Shown here: positions 1 through 5,259 of the stretch, one piece after another | How positions within the stretch are numbered: position 1 is the first letter of the stretch | Layout of the letters: each line of letters opens with the position of its first letter | Assembly: GCA_021778875.1 (NCBI GenBank) | Contig: JAJYBT010000269.1 | Coordinates: 1-5,336, forward strand | Length of the DNA: 5,336 nt | Direction of reading: 5' to 3' | Source of the DNA: Acidobacteriota bacterium | GTDB taxonomy: Bacteria; Acidobacteriota; Terriglobia; Terriglobales; Acidobacteriaceae | The notes under the pieces: generated by a model | Told to the model about the DNA's origin: nothing | Database searches by the model: none | What the model saw: the letters and a program-made list of their open reading frames with translations, nothing else | Translations under genes and position numbers: made by a program

Positions 1-637
1 CATCCCGCTCCACGAGCACCAGGACCGCGTCGCCAAACTCCTCGAAGGCGTACAGGGCGTACTCCTGCCAGGCAGCCGCTATGATGTTGACCCGCAAAGG
101 TTTAGCGAAGATCGCATCTCCGAGTGCGGCCCCGCCGACCCCGCCCGCAACGCCGTCGATGAGCTCCTCCTCCAGGATGCCTTCAACCTCCACAAGCCCA
201 TCCTCGCCATCTGCCACGGCGCCCAGACCCTCAACGTCTGGTGTGGCGGCTCCCTCATCCAGCATTTGCAGACCGCCGTCAATCACAGCCCCGGCCGCGA
301 AATCGCCGAAGCCCACCCCGTCCGCATCACCCCCGGTTCCAGACTCGCCAGCCTCTTACCCCCCGGTGAACCCGCCGAGCCCAAGGTCAACTCGAGCCAC
401 CACCAGGCCATCCGCCGCGTGGGCGACAACCTCAGTGCCACCGCCATCTCCACCGCCGACGGTGTCATCGAAGCCGTCGAACTGGGTACCCACGGTCACT
501 TCGTCCTGGGCGTCCAGTGGCACCCCGAGCGGACCTACACGGTCAGCGGCTTCTCCCGCGCCATCCTTGCCGCCTTCGTCCACGCCGCCGAGGCCTGGCG
601 CCCCCGCCGGGTTGAAGAGTCGGTTGCGGCGGAGTGA
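1..637 (+). CDS. Class I glutamine amidotransferase-like hydrolase, peptidase C26 / PuuD type (5' end outside window)
   Basis: The reading frame enters open (first full codon at 2) and ends at TGA 635-637, giving 211 visible residues. Numbering from the first visible residue, the nucleophile Cys71 lies in AICHGAQTLNVWCGG. His174 and Glu176 in GVQWHPE complete the expected Cys-His-Glu triad. VNSSHHQAI (129-137) is the other hallmark of the family, and LLPGSRYDVDP (21-31) matches the oxyanion loop, with Ser where PuuD-like proteins usually have the second Gly. Known members hydrolyse gamma-glutamyl amide bonds, for example gamma-glutamyl-GABA in putrescine breakdown, in the cytoplasm. The substrate here cannot be read from sequence, and no putrescine genes are visible. 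Family members are about 240-260 residues, so perhaps 30-50 residues are missing. The gene ends 5 bases before the preferred rsmG start, suggesting co-transcription and translational coupling. The family call is secure; the exact substrate is not. Confidence 0.9.
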   Translation, partial: IPLHEHQDRVAKLLEGVQGVLLPGSRYDVDPQRFSEDRISECGPADPARNAVDELLLQDAFNLHKPILAICHGAQTLNVWCGGSLIQHLQTAVNHSPGREIAEAHPVRITPGSRLASLLPPGEPAEPKVNSSHHQAIRRVGDNLSATAISTADGVIEAVELGTHGHFVLGVQWHPERTYTVSGFSRAILAAFVHAAEAWRPRRVEESVAAE

Positions 638-642
638 GCGGG

Positions 643-1278
643 ATGGCTGACGTGCCTGAATCCGCCGGGTCGCGGCTCAACATTCTGCTCGTCAAGGCTG
701 GCCTGCCGCCCTTGCCCCCCGCACAGACGGAAGCCTTCGAGTCCTATCTTGCCCTGCTGATCCGCTGGAATGCGCGCGTGAATCTGACCGCGATCCGCGA
801 CGAGGACGGCATCTTGTTCCGCCACTTCGTCGAATCGATCGCTTGCGCCCGAGCCCTGCCCCCCGGCATAGCCACACTGCTGGATTTCGGCTCCGGTGCG
901 GGATTTCCAGGGATTCCCATCGCGCTCTGCCGCGCAGAAATTGCCGTGACGCTGGCCGAGTCGCAGGGCAAGAAGGCGGCATTTCTGCATGAGGCCATTC
1001 GGGTGCTCGGGCTACAGGCCAGGGTACATGCAGGACGCGCTGAAGACCTGGCCGCGCAATTCGACTGTGTGACCCTCCGCGCTGTGGACCGCATGGCCGA
1101 GGCGGTACACGCGGCAGCCGCATTGATTGCACCGGGTGGCTGGCTGGCGCCGATGACCACGAACGCTGATCTTGCAGCATTGCAGGCGGCCTCAGGCTCA
1201 GGTTTCAGTTGGCAGAGCCCCGTCTCGTTGCCGGGTAGCGAGGATCGTGTACTGGCACTGGCTAAACGCCGGGGCTAG
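643..1278 (+). CDS. rsmG: 16S rRNA (guanine-527-N7)-methyltransferase RsmG (GidB)
   Basis: This 211-residue protein has the normal RsmG length. It contains the family signature WNARVNLTAIRD (42-53), then a histidine-containing segment (FRHFVES, 59-65) and the SAM-binding glycine motif LLDFGSGAGFPGIPIAL (79-95). The acidic SAM-ribose strand LAES (104-107) with KKAAFL (110-115) and the conserved VTLRAVDRM (143-151) follow. RsmG methylates N7 of G527 in the 530 loop of 16S rRNA. Loss of the enzyme gives low-level streptomycin resistance in other bacteria. I chose ATG 643 because GGAG at 631-634 sits 8 bases upstream. GTG 634, which would overlap the preceding stop, would add only Met-Ser-Gly and has a poorly placed ribosome site. 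The gene follows the amidohydrolase closely and precedes the parS/parAB locus, a classic gidB-soj-spo0J arrangement near replication origins. Confidence 0.95.
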   Translation: MADVPESAGSRLNILLVKAGLPPLPPAQTEAFESYLALLIRWNARVNLTAIRDEDGILFRHFVESIACARALPPGIATLLDFGSGAGFPGIPIALCRAEIAVTLAESQGKKAAFLHEAIRVLGLQARVHAGRAEDLAAQFDCVTLRAVDRMAEAVHAAAALIAPGGWLAPMTTNADLAALQAASGSGFSWQSPVSLPGSEDRVLALAKRRG

Positions 1279-1311
1279 CCGGGCCGAGCGGACTGGGCCC
1301 GGGTCTCAATG

Positions 1312-1327
1312 TGTTCCACGTGGAACA
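1312..1327. promoter_or_regulatory. parS: parS site 1 (ParB-binding centromere)
   Basis: TGTTCCACGTGGAACA is a perfect 16-bp palindrome matching the conserved chromosomal parS consensus (TGTTNCACGTGNAACA). ParB binds parS, and as a CTP-dependent clamp loads there and slides outward to build the partition complex. It lies 321 bp upstream of the parA start and close behind rsmG, where parS sites are commonly found. Confidence 0.95.
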
Positions 1328-1358
1328 TCCCGGACCCGGCGGGCGCTTTAAGCACAAT

Positions 1359-1374
1359 TGTTCCACGTGGAACA
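1359..1374. promoter_or_regulatory. parS: parS site 2 (ParB-binding centromere)
   Basis: This is a second perfect palindrome, identical over all 16 bases to site 1, with centres 47 bp apart. The flanking bases differ, so it is not simply part of a longer duplication. Two close sites upstream of parAB suit ParB nucleation and may also allow autorepression of the operon; the latter is inferred. Confidence 0.95.
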
Positions 1375-1647
1375 CATCACATCTTCTCCGCCAATATCGC
1401 AATCCGCGCAGCACCACCCATACGGCCGGTTCTGCATCTGCGCTGGAAAAGCAGCTGAAGTTTTCCACCGCTGGGGATTTTTCGCCGGACTCGTGGGGAC
1501 TTCGTGCACCCGAACGGAACCTCTTGTCGCTCAACTGCTTGCGCCCGGAGAGAATTGCCCGTGCCGGAAGCTTTCCACAGCGCGGCCAAGTTCTCCACAG
1601 GTCAAATTCCTGCGCGTACCCCCCGCTTCCCTTTAGTCTGGATTGCC

Positions 1648-2493
1648 ATGGGCAAGATTCTCGGCGTTGTCAATCAAAAGGGCGGAGTCGGCAAAACCAC
1701 CACCGCAATCAATCTATCGGCCTGTCTGGCGCTGGAGGGCCTGAAGATCCTCCTGGTGGACTGCGATCCGCAGGCAAACGCCTCCTCCGGCCTCGGGCTG
1801 CAGCGCGATGACAACCGCCACTCCATCTATGACGTGCTGGTCGGCGATGCCCCGGCCGAACAGGTGATTTTGCCTACGTCCATCGACACACTTTGGGTGC
1901 TGCCGGGCTCCAAGAACCTGACAGGCGCCAATGTGGAGCTGGCCGCCGCGGAGGATCGCGCTGTACGTCTTCGTCATGCGCTGGAGCCGATCAAAGACAA
2001 GTACGACCTGATCATTCTTGACTGTCCCCCGGCGCTGGACCTGCTCACGCTCAACGTTCTGGTCGCCGCCAGCTCGCTGATTGTGCCCATGCAGGCCGAA
2101 TATTTCGCCCTGGAGGGGGTTTCTGAGTTGATTTCAACCCTTGAGCGAGTGCGCGCCTCGCTCAATCCGGAGATTCAAATCGAGGGCGTCCTGCTGACCA
2201 TGTACGACGACCGCACCAACCTGGCACAGCAGGTGACCGAAACCTTGCGGGAATACTTCCGCGAGCGGCTCTTCCGCACCGTCATCCCGCGCAATATCCG
2301 CCTGGCCGAGGCGCCTAGTCACGGCAAGCCGGTAGCCCTCTACGATGTCCGCTCACGCGGCACCGAGGCTTACTTTGAGCTGGCCGGGGAGTTTCTGGCG
2401 CGCAACCGCATTGAAAGCCCGCGCAGCGCAGAGCGCAAAACCGAGGCTGCTTCCCGGCCCAAGGCCGAGGTGCGCTTCTGGCCCTACTCCTGA
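1648..2493 (+). CDS. parA: Chromosome-partitioning ATPase ParA (Soj)
   Basis: This 281-residue ATPase is of the ParA/MinD deviant Walker type. Visible motifs are the Walker A KGGVGKTT (11-18, signature Lys11 and catalytic Lys16), Walker A' VDCDPQ (37-42) and Walker B LIILDCPP (121-128). Also present are [15 protein letters not shown] (182-196) and [17 protein letters not shown] (212-228), which are typical of chromosomal Soj proteins. Arg189 occupies the place of a non-specific DNA-binding arginine of Bacillus Soj. ATP-bound dimers coat the nucleoid, and ParB stimulates hydrolysis, so the parS complex moves along a retreating ParA gradient. I chose ATG 1648 because [13 protein letters not shown] aligns with the family start. 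An in-frame extension back to GTG 1504 would run through the DnaA-box-like intergenic DNA. The ribosome site is weak. Residues from about 253 on, ending RFWPYS, extend past the usual Soj core. parB follows after 69 bases. Confidence 0.96.
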   Translation: MGKILGVVNQKGGVGKTTTAINLSACLALEGLKILLVDCDPQANASSGLGLQRDDNRHSIYDVLVGDAPAEQVILPTSIDTLWVLPGSKNLTGANVELAAAEDRAVRLRHALEPIKDKYDLIILDCPPALDLLTLNVLVAASSLIVPMQAEYFALEGVSELISTLERVRASLNPEIQIEGVLLTMYDDRTNLAQQVTETLREYFRERLFRTVIPRNIRLAEAPSHGKPVALYDVRSRGTEAYFELAGEFLARNRIESPRSAERKTEAASRPKAEVRFWPYS

Positions 2494-2562
2494 ACACTGC
2501 TGCAGGCCAGCCTGCATTGAAACCAGCCCCGGACGGATTGCCGGGCATGAGGATGTTTTGAG

Positions 2563-3468
2563 ATGACCATCGCCGCAACTGATGCCAAACGCCGCGCCCT
2601 GGGCAAGGGTCTGGACTCGCTGCTTCCCCGGGTGCATGCTGCTGCCGCGCCCGTTCCTGCTCCCATGGAGGGGGAGGGAGGTAAGCCGCGCGAAATTCCC
2701 CTGGAGCTGGTGGACCGCAACCCCTACCAGACGCGGATACATATGGACAAGGAGCAGTTGGCAGAGCTGGCCGCCTCCATTACCGCGAACGGCGTGGTGC
2801 AGCCGATCCTGGTGCGTCCGCTGGGGCAGGGGCGCTTCCAACTGATTGCGGGCGAGCGGCGCTGGCGGGCCTCGGAAATGGCGGGGAAGAAGACCATCCC
2901 GGCAATTGTGCGCCAGGTCTCCGACGAGCAGGCGATGGAAATCACCATCGTTGAGAATTTGCAGCGGGCCGACCTGAATCCGATTGAGCAGGCGCGAGCG
3001 TTCGAGCGGCTCTCGCGCGAGTTCAACATGACGCAGGAGCAGATGGCGCAGCGCACGGGCAAGGATCGTGTGTCTGTATCTAATTTTATTCGTTTGTTGA
3101 AGTTACCTGATAGCGTACAGCAGCGCGTTGAGAAAGGCGAGTTGAGCTTTGGCCATGCCAAAGCGCTGCTGGGGCTGAATTTCCACCCAGACCTCGAAAA
3201 GACGGCTGCGCGGGTAGCTGCACTTTCGCTTTCTGTTCGCCATACAGAGAGCCTTGTGCAGAACATGCTGTACCCGGAGAAGAACAAGAAGGAGCCGAAG
3301 CCAGACGCGCCGGTGGACCCGAATGTGAAGGAAGTGGAGGAGCGGCTGCAGCGCGCTCTCGGCCTGAAGGTACACATCGAGGACAAGAAGGGCAAAGGCA
3401 AGGTGATTATCGAGTACGCGCGGCTGGAGGACTTCGACACGCTGCTCGAGCAGCTTGCGGGGAAATAG
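2563..3468 (+). CDS. parB: Chromosome-partitioning protein ParB (Spo0J), parS-binding CTPase
   Basis: This 301-residue protein has the normal ParB layout. The N-terminal RRALGKGLDSLLP (10-22) is the ParA-stimulating region, followed by an Ala/Pro linker. The ParB/Srx CTP-binding domain includes IPLELVDRNPYQTR (45-58), GVVQPILVRP (77-86), the arginine patch AGERRWRAS (96-104) and ENLQRADLNPIEQA (131-144). A helix-turn-helix lies near 155-181 (MTQEQMAQRTGKDRVSVSNFIRLLKL), and after a charged linker (237-255) the C-terminal dimerisation domain spans about 256-301. ParB binds parS, switches to a sliding clamp with CTP and recruits SMC. GAGGA at 2549-2553 supports ATG 2563. The 69-base gap after parA holds a small hairpin (TGCAGG 2501-2506 / CCTGCA 2511-2516) but no obvious promoter, so parA and parB are probably one operon. 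Codons 170-185 are strikingly AT-rich compared with the rest. Confidence 0.96.
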   Translation: MTIAATDAKRRALGKGLDSLLPRVHAAAAPVPAPMEGEGGKPREIPLELVDRNPYQTRIHMDKEQLAELAASITANGVVQPILVRPLGQGRFQLIAGERRWRASEMAGKKTIPAIVRQVSDEQAMEITIVENLQRADLNPIEQARAFERLSREFNMTQEQMAQRTGKDRVSVSNFIRLLKLPDSVQQRVEKGELSFGHAKALLGLNFHPDLEKTAARVAALSLSVRHTESLVQNMLYPEKNKKEPKPDAPVDPNVKEVEERLQRALGLKVHIEDKKGKGKVIIEYARLEDFDTLLEQLAGK

Positions 3469-3488
3469 GCAGGGACTGAAGGATGGAG

Positions 3489-3516
3489 AAAGGCCCGGCA
3501 GCGATGCCGGGCCTTT
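3489..3516. terminator. Hairpin terminator after parB, probably bidirectional
   Basis: The arms AAAGGCCCGGCA (3489-3500) and TGCCGGGCCTTT (3505-3516) form a perfect 12-bp stem around a GCGA (GNRA) tetraloop. It starts 20 bases after the parB stop and 24 bases before the stop codon of the convergent gene. The A-run and T-run at the stem ends fit termination from either side. The T-run is short, so efficiency is uncertain. Confidence 0.85.
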
Positions 3517-3540
3517 GTGCGATGGCGGCAAGTGGGAAGG

Positions 3541-4404
3541 TCAGCCGATTGGCGCGTATCCCATGCCGCTGAGGACGCCGCGCATGTAGGCGAAGCTGCT
3601 GGTGACGCCGGGCATGGGGTCGTCGCCGTGGACTTCGTATTCGAGGTCAACCCAGCCGGGATAGTTGATTGCGATGAGCGCCTGGAAGATGGCGCGGATG
3701 GGCATTTTGCCGTCGCCGACAGCGACCTGGCTCTCCTTGCTGGTGAAGCTTGTGAGGTCTTTCATGTGCACGTTGAAGAGGCGCGGGCCGGCGGCGTGGA
3801 TAGCCTCGACAACGTCTGTGCCGGCGCGGACGCAGTGGCCCACGTCAATGCAGCAGCCCATGCGCGGGTCCATGTCCTTGACGGCCTTGAGCACGTCTAG
3901 GGGCGAGGGAAAGATCTTGTCCTCGGGGCCATGGTTGTGGATGGCGATGCGGATGTCGTATTCCTTCACGAATTTTTCAATGCGCGGCAGCGTCGCGGGC
4001 GCGGGGTCTCCGGCGACGATGACGCGGATGCCCGCGCGCTTGCAGTAGTCGAACTTGGCGCGGATGTCGGCGTCGTCGTCTTTGGGGAAGTAGATGGCTC
4101 CGGCGGCGTGGAGCTGGATGCCGGCGGCGGCGTAGTCGGCCAGGGCGGCGGCCTCGGCTGTGGGGTCCATGGGCAGGTGGTCTTTGACGTCCTTGGCGTT
4201 GAGGCCTGTGACGCGGAGTTGCCGCATGAAGGCGATGAGCTGCGCGCGGGTGAAGTTGCGGAAGGTGTAGCTGGCTAGGCCCAGGCGGATGGGCGACGGC
4301 GCGCCGCCGGCCTGGGTGAGTTGAGCGAAGGCAGGCACGGCGCATGCTGCGCCGAGCAGAGCGCCGGAGCGGACGAAACTGCGGCGAGTGAGTGGGTTGG
4401 TCAT
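3541..4404 (-). CDS. Tat-exported xylose isomerase-like TIM-barrel protein (sugar phosphate isomerase/epimerase family)
   Basis: The 287-residue protein begins with a twin-arginine signal: TRRSFVRSG (6-14), hydrophobic ALLGAACAVPAFA and a likely cleavage after Ala27. The mature part matches the AP-endonuclease-2 / xylose isomerase-like barrel. LGLASYTFRNF (41-51) is the first strand, KDVKDHLPMD (71-80) is typical of a secreted subgroup, and IAIHNHGPED (153-162) follows. CIDVGHCVRAG (185-195), NVHMKD (211-216) and VDLEYE (252-257) supply the probable metal ligands Asp187, His190, His213 and a Glu of LEYE. Family members isomerise or epimerise sugars or related polyols with a divalent metal. 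The substrate here is unknown. I chose ATG 4404 because GAGG lies 10 bases upstream on the - strand; ATG 4422 would add six residues and lacks a ribosome site. It is convergent with parB and has no obvious functional link to it. Confidence 0.88.
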   Translation of the reverse strand: MTNPLTRRSFVRSGALLGAACAVPAFAQLTQAGGAPSPIRLGLASYTFRNFTRAQLIAFMRQLRVTGLNAKDVKDHLPMDPTAEAAALADYAAAGIQLHAAGAIYFPKDDDADIRAKFDYCKRAGIRVIVAGDPAPATLPRIEKFVKEYDIRIAIHNHGPEDKIFPSPLDVLKAVKDMDPRMGCCIDVGHCVRAGTDVVEAIHAAGPRLFNVHMKDLTSFTSKESQVAVGDGKMPIRAIFQALIAINYPGWVDLEYEVHGDDPMPGVTSSFAYMRGVLSGMGYAPIG

Positions 4405-4491
4405 ACTTGATGAGCCTCGCATTCGGCTGGGTTCGCGAAAAGCGTGCCTGAGGGGTTTCCACGTGTGCGTGCCCTGCAGTCGGGTATTCTT

Positions 4492-4521
4492 TCGTGTCAG
4501 GGCACGACTTCAGTCGTGCCG
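4492..4521 (+). repeat. REP-like palindromic repeat, left copy
   Basis: The core at 4501-4520 is palindromic: arms GGCACGACT and AGTCGTGCC around a TC centre, giving at least an 8-bp stem with a TTCA loop. It is preceded by a TCGTGTCAG head. All 30 bases recur in reverse complement at 5163-5192. The head may play the part of the GTAG tetranucleotide of enterobacterial REPs; that is inference. Confidence 0.85.
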
Positions 4522-4542
4522 TGAATGGCGTCAAATCATCAT

Positions 4543-4554
4543 GGCCTTCAGGCC
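4543..4554. repeat. Small palindrome with CTTCAG core on the RAYT stop codon
   Basis: GGCCT / AGGCC surround a TC centre. The same CT-TC-AG core as in the large REP is present with a different, shorter stem. The TGA stop of the transposase (4550-4548 on the - strand) lies in its centre. Confidence 0.5.
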
Positions 4555-5123
4555 CTGCGGTTCTGTGTCTCTTCGTTCGGGCCACTTCTTGTGGGTTTCT
4601 CTATAGCTTCTTCAGCCGTGCCAAAATCTTGTGTTCGGTCGGGGGCTTGAGCCCCTGAGCGCTTTTGCTTCTTGAGATGCGCTGATCCGTAGCTGTAGTT
4701 CTCGGGCGAATCAGCCAGGCCTGCCTTCACCGGATTTTGATGAATGTAAACCTGATGCTGGCGAAAACTTCGATCGTCCGTGATCCGCACATCCGAAAAT
4801 CCCCTCTGCCATACTTCCCCTTGAAATCTCAGTTCCCGCTTTGCTCGGAAGGAGAAACCGCCTTTGATCAACTGCATCGCCATCTCAAGACTGGAGTCAC
4901 CGGGCACAGTCAAAAGAATGTGAACATGATTCGGCATGACGACGAAGTCGTGGATGGTGAACTTTCTGGTCTGCACATAGGTGCGCAGAACCTCAATGAA
5001 GAGATTCGCCATGCGCTCAGTCTGGAACAATGACTTTCCAGCTGCGGTGTTGGTGGTTACAAAGAACATTCGTGGGCGGCCCGTAGCATTGTTTGGGTCC
5101 GATGGCCGGGAAGGTTTCGACAT
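4548..5123 (-). CDS. REP-associated tyrosine transposase (RAYT, Y1/HUH, IS200-like)
   Basis: This 191-residue protein has an apparently complete Y1 transposase fold. FFVTTNT (20-26) forms the first strand, and MPNHVHILLTV (63-73) carries the HUH pair His66/His68. QLIKGGFSFRAKREL (84-98), VWQRGFSDVRI (104-114) and YIHQNPVKAGL (126-136) follow, with Tyr126 as the probable nucleophile. YSYGSAH (143-149) ends the core. Such enzymes cut single-stranded DNA at palindromic REP hairpins through a 5'-phosphotyrosine. I chose ATG 5123 because Met-Ser-Lys-Pro-Ser-Arg-Pro precedes the conserved region as in relatives I recall. A start at 5246 would translate the right REP copy as protein. AAGGAGG lies 15 bases upstream, and a palindrome sits between it and the start. 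The hydrophilic tail (about 151-191) is low-complexity and partly encoded by a palindrome. No frameshift or missing catalytic residue is visible. Confidence 0.9.
   Translation of the reverse strand: MSKPSRPSDPNNATGRPRMFFVTTNTAAGKSLFQTERMANLFIEVLRTYVQTRKFTIHDFVVMPNHVHILLTVPGDSSLEMAMQLIKGGFSFRAKRELRFQGEVWQRGFSDVRITDDRSFRQHQVYIHQNPVKAGLADSPENYSYGSAHLKKQKRSGAQAPDRTQDFGTAEEAIEKPTRSGPNEETQNRRA
4642..4655. repeat. Small palindrome inside the 3' end of the RAYT gene
   Basis: GGGGCT and AGCCCC flank a TG centre (6-bp arms). It encodes part of the SGAQAP stretch in the variable tail of the transposase. Its core CTTGAG differs by one base from the CTTCAG core of the other palindromes, and it is bordered on the right by TGA as part of a CCCTGA run that resembles the flank of the large REP. 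Confidence 0.5.
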
Positions 5124-5128
5124 GACAG

Positions 5129-5140
5129 GGGCTGAAGCCC
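5129..5140. repeat. Small palindrome between the ribosome-binding site and the start codon of RAYT
   Basis: GGGCT and AGCCC surround a GA centre (CTTCAG core on the - strand). It lies just upstream of ATG 5123 and its outer arm shares bases 5139-5140 with the AAGGAGG at 5145-5139. If it folds in the mRNA it would partly cover, or shorten the distance from, the ribosome-binding site. Confidence 0.5.
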
Positions 5141-5162
5141 TCCTTGCTTTGAGCTGGTCGTG

Positions 5163-5192
5163 CGGCACGACTGAAGTCGTGCCCTGACACGA
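5163..5192 (-). repeat. REP-like palindromic repeat, right copy (inverted)
   Basis: This is an exact reverse complement of the 30 bases at 4492-4521, with the palindromic core at 5164-5183. It lies 39 bases upstream of the RAYT start codon and is oriented so that both copies carry the TCGTGTCAG head on the outer side of the unit. Flanking bases beyond the 30 differ, which marks the repeat's limits. Confidence 0.85.
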
Positions 5193-5259
5193 TTGGCGGC
5201 ATGCGCATATTTCCGTGAGGGTGAAATGCTTGCACATGCATGACAATGCGCGTGGCTAT

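Larger units (their letters stand above)
1279..1647. other. Intergenic region between rsmG and parA carrying parS sites and DnaA-box-like nonamers
   Basis: This 369-base stretch holds no gene I can support. Open frames across it encode peptides such as MFHVEH that are just translated parS sites. From left to right it contains a GC-only 7-bp hairpin (1279-1285 with 1296-1302, 10-base loop, no T-run), two parS palindromes, and a 7-bp inverted repeat TGGAAAA (1444-1450) / TTTTCCA (1461-1467). Three DnaA-box-like nonamers follow (1461-1469, 1571-1579, 1591-1599). I could not pick a convincing sigma-70 promoter for parA, although one is expected here. No strongly AT-rich unwinding segment is seen. 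Confidence 0.7.
4492..5192 (-). mobile_element. REP-RAYT unit: Y1 transposase gene bounded by inverted 30-bp palindromic repeats
   Basis: Two copies of an exact 30-bp sequence lie in opposite orientation at 4492-4521 (+) and 5163-5192 (-), enclosing a single RAYT gene on the - strand. This is the known architecture of REPtrons, in which a REP-associated tyrosine transposase sits between inverted REP elements that it can bind and process. I see no obvious target duplication beside the repeats, as expected for HUH-type elements. The unit separates the isomerase start from the partial gene at the right edge. Confidence 0.8.

Noticed and set aside
81..650. Long Ser/Pro-rich open frame overlapping the amidohydrolase
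   Set aside because: It is a shadow of the real frame in GC-rich DNA. The other frame carries the full Cys-His-Glu amidotransferase motifs.
1279..1302. Possible terminator after rsmG
   Set aside because: There is a 7-bp GC stem with a 10-base loop but no T-run. It is too weak to call, and the GC-rich context makes such stems common.
1504..1647. ParA extended upstream to GTG 1504
   Set aside because: The 48 extra residues are Pro/Arg/Cys-rich and unlike ParA, and they overlap DnaA-box-like [16 protein letters not shown] is the standard family start.
1311..1811. Open frames beginning MFHVEH at the parS sites
   Set aside because: The first residues are just translated parS palindromes, and the frame runs into parA in another phase with no coding character of its own.
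2501..2516. Hairpin between parA and parB as an attenuator
   Set aside because: The stem is only 6 bp with no T-run following, so it is not enough to claim termination or attenuation.
2724..3650. Long - strand open frame opposite parB
   Set aside because: Its composition is Ser/Arg/Cys-rich with no motif. It lies antisense to a well-supported parB and crosses the terminator hairpin.
4455..4470. Possible third parS site around TTTCCACGTG
   Set aside because: Only the CACGTG centre and part of one arm match; the right arm has no agreement with GAACA.
5124..5246. Longer RAYT start giving 41 extra N-terminal residues
   Set aside because: The extension translates the right REP copy (the GTTSVVPHD stretch) and has no similarity to the conserved transposase start. 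ATG 5123 has the stronger ribosome site and the family-like N-terminus.
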